DNA of 8,610 nucleotides from DASQHY01 sp035602605. GTDB lineage: Bacteria > Acidobacteriota > Terriglobia > Acidiferrales > UBA7541. The stretch spans positions 1 through 8,610 of the forward strand of contig DATNLZ010000001.1 in the NCBI GenBank assembly GCA_035602605.1. The letters are read 5' to 3'. Position numbers and translations under genes: made by a program. Under the pieces are notes generated by a model that was not told where the DNA came from, searched no databases, and saw only the letters and a program-made list of their open reading frames with translations. This document shows positions 6,484 to 8,610 of this stretch, piece after piece. Every line of letters begins with the position of its first letter. Within the stretch, counting starts at the first letter, position 1.

Positions 6484-7446
6484 ATGGACCTCTCCATCAT
6501 CTATGTGAACTGGAACTCGTTCGCTTACCTTCGCGAGTCCATCGCCAGTGTGTATGAACACACGCACGGCATTTCCCTTGAGATCGTTGTAGTTGACAAC
6601 GCCTCACCCGAAGGTGGCGTCGATGCTCTCCGGGAACGGTTTCCCGAAATCACCATCATCAAGAGCCCGGATAATATTGGTTTCGCAGGCGCCAACAATC
6701 TAGGATTTCGCCATTCTGTGGGCGATTACGTGCTTTTGTTCAATCCGGATACCAAGCTGATCGCACCTTCGATCAACATCATGCTAGAACACATTAAGAC
6801 GCTACCCGATGCTGGCATTATCGGATGCAAACTTCTGAATACCGATCTTTCCGTTCAGCTCAGCTCCATCCAAAAGTTCCCGACTATCCTGAATCAGGTT
6901 GTGGATGCGGAATATCTGAGGTTGCGCTGGCCGCATTCGCCCTTCTGGGGAATCGCGCCACTTTTCTCAGATGACGTGAAACTGCTCAAGGTCGAGGTTA
7001 TCCCCGGCGCCTGCATGCTGCTCCGGCGGGAAGTCTTCGCTGAAGTCGGAATGTTCAGTGAAGATTACTTCATGTACGCCGAAGACATCGATCTCAACTA
7101 TAAGCTCAAGCGCGCCGGTTATACGAATTACTATGTCGGTGAAACAGCTATCGTCCATCACGGCGGAAGAAGCAGCTCACAGCAAAGGGTAAGCCATTGG
7201 GCAACCATCATGAAATACCGTGCGATGGTGCGCTATTTTCGAAAGACGCGAGGACGGTTTTATGAAGGACTTTATCGTATAGCCATTGGTTTCGCTGCAG
7301 TGGGACGCCTGGCTCTCCTCGCCTTGATGTTCCCCCTGGGGAATGTCGTGTGGGACAAGGAATCCCTGCGATTTTCTTCAGCCAAATGGAAAGCCGTTCT
7401 GAAATGGGCGTTGGGGCCGCAAGAACTGGCGATACAGAATCGATAA
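6484..7446 (+). CDS. GT2 family glycosyltransferase, rhamnosyltransferase-like (WbbL type)
   Basis: This 320-residue GT-A enzyme begins MDLSIIYVNWNS and has VVVDNAS with Asp38, then NPDT at 87-90 in the DxD position, as is usual in WbbL/rhamnosyltransferase-like members. GACMLLRREVF starts at residue 175, AEDIDLNYKLKRAGY holds the EDxD acidic motif (Glu200, Asp201, Asp203), and HHGGRSS at 225-231 is the common motif after the catalytic domain. A hydrophobic stretch near residues 260-285 may anchor it to the membrane. The frame is open back to a TTG at 6403, but that extension overlaps the previous gene and precedes the conserved MDLSIIYVNWN beginning, so ATG 6484 is chosen, 19 bases after the previous stop with a weak GGGA (6467-6470). 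The likely role is transfer of a deoxyhexose such as rhamnose to the repeat unit; the sugar is inferred from family resemblance only. Confidence 0.88.
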   Translation: MDLSIIYVNWNSFAYLRESIASVYEHTHGISLEIVVVDNASPEGGVDALRERFPEITIIKSPDNIGFAGANNLGFRHSVGDYVLLFNPDTKLIAPSINIMLEHIKTLPDAGIIGCKLLNTDLSVQLSSIQKFPTILNQVVDAEYLRLRWPHSPFWGIAPLFSDDVKLLKVEVIPGACMLLRREVFAEVGMFSEDYFMYAEDIDLNYKLKRAGYTNYYVGETAIVHHGGRSSSQQRVSHWATIMKYRAMVRYFRKTRGRFYEGLYRIAIGFAAVGRLALLALMFPLGNVVWDKESLRFSSAKWKAVLKWALGPQELAIQNR

Positions 7447-7458
7447 GATTCAGTTTTT
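7437..7458 (+). terminator. Weak stem-loop plus T5 tract over the GT2 stop codon
   Basis: GAATC (7437-7441) pairs with GATTC (7447-7451) around a GATAA loop containing the TAA stop, and TTTTT follows at 7454-7458. The shape is that of an intrinsic terminator, but the stem is only 5 bp and AT-rich, so it would at most attenuate transcription into the amidotransferase gene, which starts 15 bases later. Confidence 0.25.
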
Positions 7459-7464
7459 GGAAAT

Positions 7465-7469
7465 GAGGA
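7465..7469 (+). promoter_or_regulatory. Ribosome binding site deciding the GTG start
   Basis: GAGGA lies 4 bases before GTG 7474. It is the clearest Shine-Dalgarno-like motif in the window. Together with the Cys-Gly-Ile that must follow the initiator residue in this enzyme family, it fixes the start of the amidotransferase. Confidence 0.55.
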
Positions 7470-7473
7470 CCTT

Positions 7474-8610
7474 GTGTGCGGTATCTGCGGAAAACTGAGT
7501 TTTGATCGTGCGGCGAGCATCTCCCCCACGCTCTTGAAATCGATGGCAGACAGCATCCAACATCGCGGGCCGGACGATGAGGGATATTACACATCGGGGC
7601 CCGTTGGATTCGGGTTCCGGCGGCTCTCTATCATCGACCTGAACACGGGCCACCAGCCCATCTCCAACGAAGATGGCACGGTGTGGATCGTCTTTAATGG
7701 TGAGATCTACAACTATCAGGAGTTACGTCAGTATCTTCAAGCAAAAGGTCATGTTTTCAGGACGCAGACGGACACCGAAGTCATCGTTCATCTATACGAA
7801 GAGTTCGGGGAAAGCTGCGTCGAAAAGCTCCGAGGAATGTTCGCTTTCGCGATCTGGAACGAGAGGGACAAATCGCTATTTCTTGCGCGCGATCGCGTCG
7901 GCATCAAGCCTCTCTATTACTGGTCCTCTGAAAACGCGTTTGTTTTCGGCTCGGAGATCAAGGCCATTCTCGCCGACCCGGAAGTAAAGCTTGAAGTTGT
8001 GCCGGAAATGATCGACCGGTTTCTGACATTTTACTACGTTCCCGGTGAAGCCACGCTCTTCCGAAATATTTATAAGCTGGCTCCCGGCTCATGCATAACC
8101 GTCCGCGGCGGCAAGACGCACATTCGCCAATACTGGGATCTTCGTTTCTCACCGACCGAGCAGAGCTTCGAGGAAGCGGAGAAAAAGCTGCTCCATTTAC
8201 TCGAAGAATCCGTACAGCTACACATGATTAGCGATGTACCCGTGGGATTCCTGTTGAGCGGAGGCGTGGACTCGACAGCGATGCTCGGTTTTGCCGTGGG
8301 AAAGACCGACCGGCCGCTCAACAGTTTTACGCTCGGATTTTCCGCTCCGGGCATCGCGGATGAGCGGCCCTTCGCACGGCTGGCGGCGGAACGATATGGA
8401 TCCGAACACCATGAGATGACGATATCATCGAAAGAATTTGCGGATTTCCTGCCGAAGTTCGCATGGCACATGGAAGAACCGGTTTGCGAGCCCCAGGCGG
8501 TGGCTCTGTACTACGTCTCGCGACTTGCCAAGGATTACGTGAAGGTATTGATCTCCGGCGAGGGCGGAGACGAAGCTTTTGCCGGCTATCCCAATTACCG
8601 AAACCTTCTC
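7474..8610 (+). CDS. asnB: AsnB-type glutamine-dependent amidotransferase (asparagine synthetase family), 3' partial
   Basis: The frame is open from GTG 7474 to the window edge, giving 379 codons of a protein that is usually about 600-650 residues. Residues 2-4 are Cys-Gly-Ile, putting the Ntn-type nucleophile Cys2 at the mature N terminus. The glutaminase domain also has HRGPDDEG from 30, RRLSIID with Arg50, NGEIYN at 75-80 and TDTE at 99-102, the glutamine-binding set of E. coli AsnB. The synthetase domain shows the ATP pyrophosphatase loop SGGVDS at 262-267 and SGEGGDEAFAGYP from 361. All key residues visible so far are intact, so the enzyme should hydrolyse glutamine and adenylate a carboxylate. 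In polysaccharide and exosortase-associated loci, paralogs of this family are thought to amidate sugar acids or related acceptors; the context favours that over asparagine synthesis, but sequence alone does not decide. It is the sixth gene of the operon, 27 bases after the GT2 stop. Confidence 0.93.
   Translation, partial: MCGICGKLSFDRAASISPTLLKSMADSIQHRGPDDEGYYTSGPVGFGFRRLSIIDLNTGHQPISNEDGTVWIVFNGEIYNYQELRQYLQAKGHVFRTQTDTEVIVHLYEEFGESCVEKLRGMFAFAIWNERDKSLFLARDRVGIKPLYYWSSENAFVFGSEIKAILADPEVKLEVVPEMIDRFLTFYYVPGEATLFRNIYKLAPGSCITVRGGKTHIRQYWDLRFSPTEQSFEEAEKKLLHLLEESVQLHMISDVPVGFLLSGGVDSTAMLGFAVGKTDRPLNSFTLGFSAPGIADERPFARLAAERYGSEHHEMTISSKEFADFLPKFAWHMEEPVCEPQAVALYYVSRLAKDYVKVLISGEGGDEAFAGYPNYRNLL

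Noticed and set aside
5589..7446. The two adjacent GT2 genes as a tandem duplication
   Set aside because: Beyond generic GT-A motifs the proteins differ in sequence, length and C-terminal architecture.
1..8610. CRISPR array, insertion sequence, tRNA or integration site
   Set aside because: No regularly spaced repeats, transposase-like reading frame, terminal inverted repeats or tRNA-like fold was found on reading the window.

Overview
The window is a stretch of a surface- or exopolysaccharide assembly locus, with every supported gene on the + strand. The sequence is moderately GC-rich by eye, the genes are tightly packed, Shine-Dalgarno motifs are weak or absent at most starts, and GTG starts are used. 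The protein style (Wzx-type flippase, O-antigen ligase-like protein, WsaF-like GT4, beta-helix surface protein) would suit an environmental Gram-negative bacterium. Acidobacteriota is my best guess, but it is only an inference from general resemblance; no marker gene is present.

Layout. Positions 1-990 hold the 3' part of a secreted right-handed parallel beta-helix protein, possibly a polysaccharide lyase or epimerase; its 5' end lies outside the window. A gap of about 300 bases follows (991-1296). It holds two inverted repeats and a 56-codon ORF whose stop overlaps the next start as ATGA. From 1297 a compact six-gene run begins: flippase (1297-2868), GT4 glycosyltransferase (2878-4014), multi-spanning O-antigen ligase/polymerase-like protein (4042-5568), GT2 glycosyltransferase (5589-6464), a second, different GT2 glycosyltransferase (6484-7446), and an AsnB-type glutamine-dependent amidotransferase (7474 to the window end, 3' truncated). 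Gaps between these genes are 9 to 27 bases, so one transcript is likely.

How they fit together. The three glycosyltransferases would build an oligosaccharide repeat unit on a lipid carrier at the cytoplasmic face. The flippase would move it across the inner membrane, and the ligase/polymerase-like protein would polymerise or transfer it outside. The AsnB-like enzyme may amidate a sugar acid of the repeat unit, as proposed for AsnB paralogs in other polysaccharide loci, rather than make asparagine. The beta-helix protein may trim, modify or bind the finished polymer. The priming transferase and export machinery (Wza/Wzc-type or others) are not in the window.

No mobile element, CRISPR array, tRNA or rRNA was seen. 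The most unusual non-coding signals are inverted repeats that straddle three of the stop codons (975-1006, 4007-4023, 7437-7451) and the small ORF coupled to the flippase start. I see no clear evidence of a wholly new system; the locus looks like a recognisable Wzx/Wzy-type polysaccharide cluster with some points worth checking.
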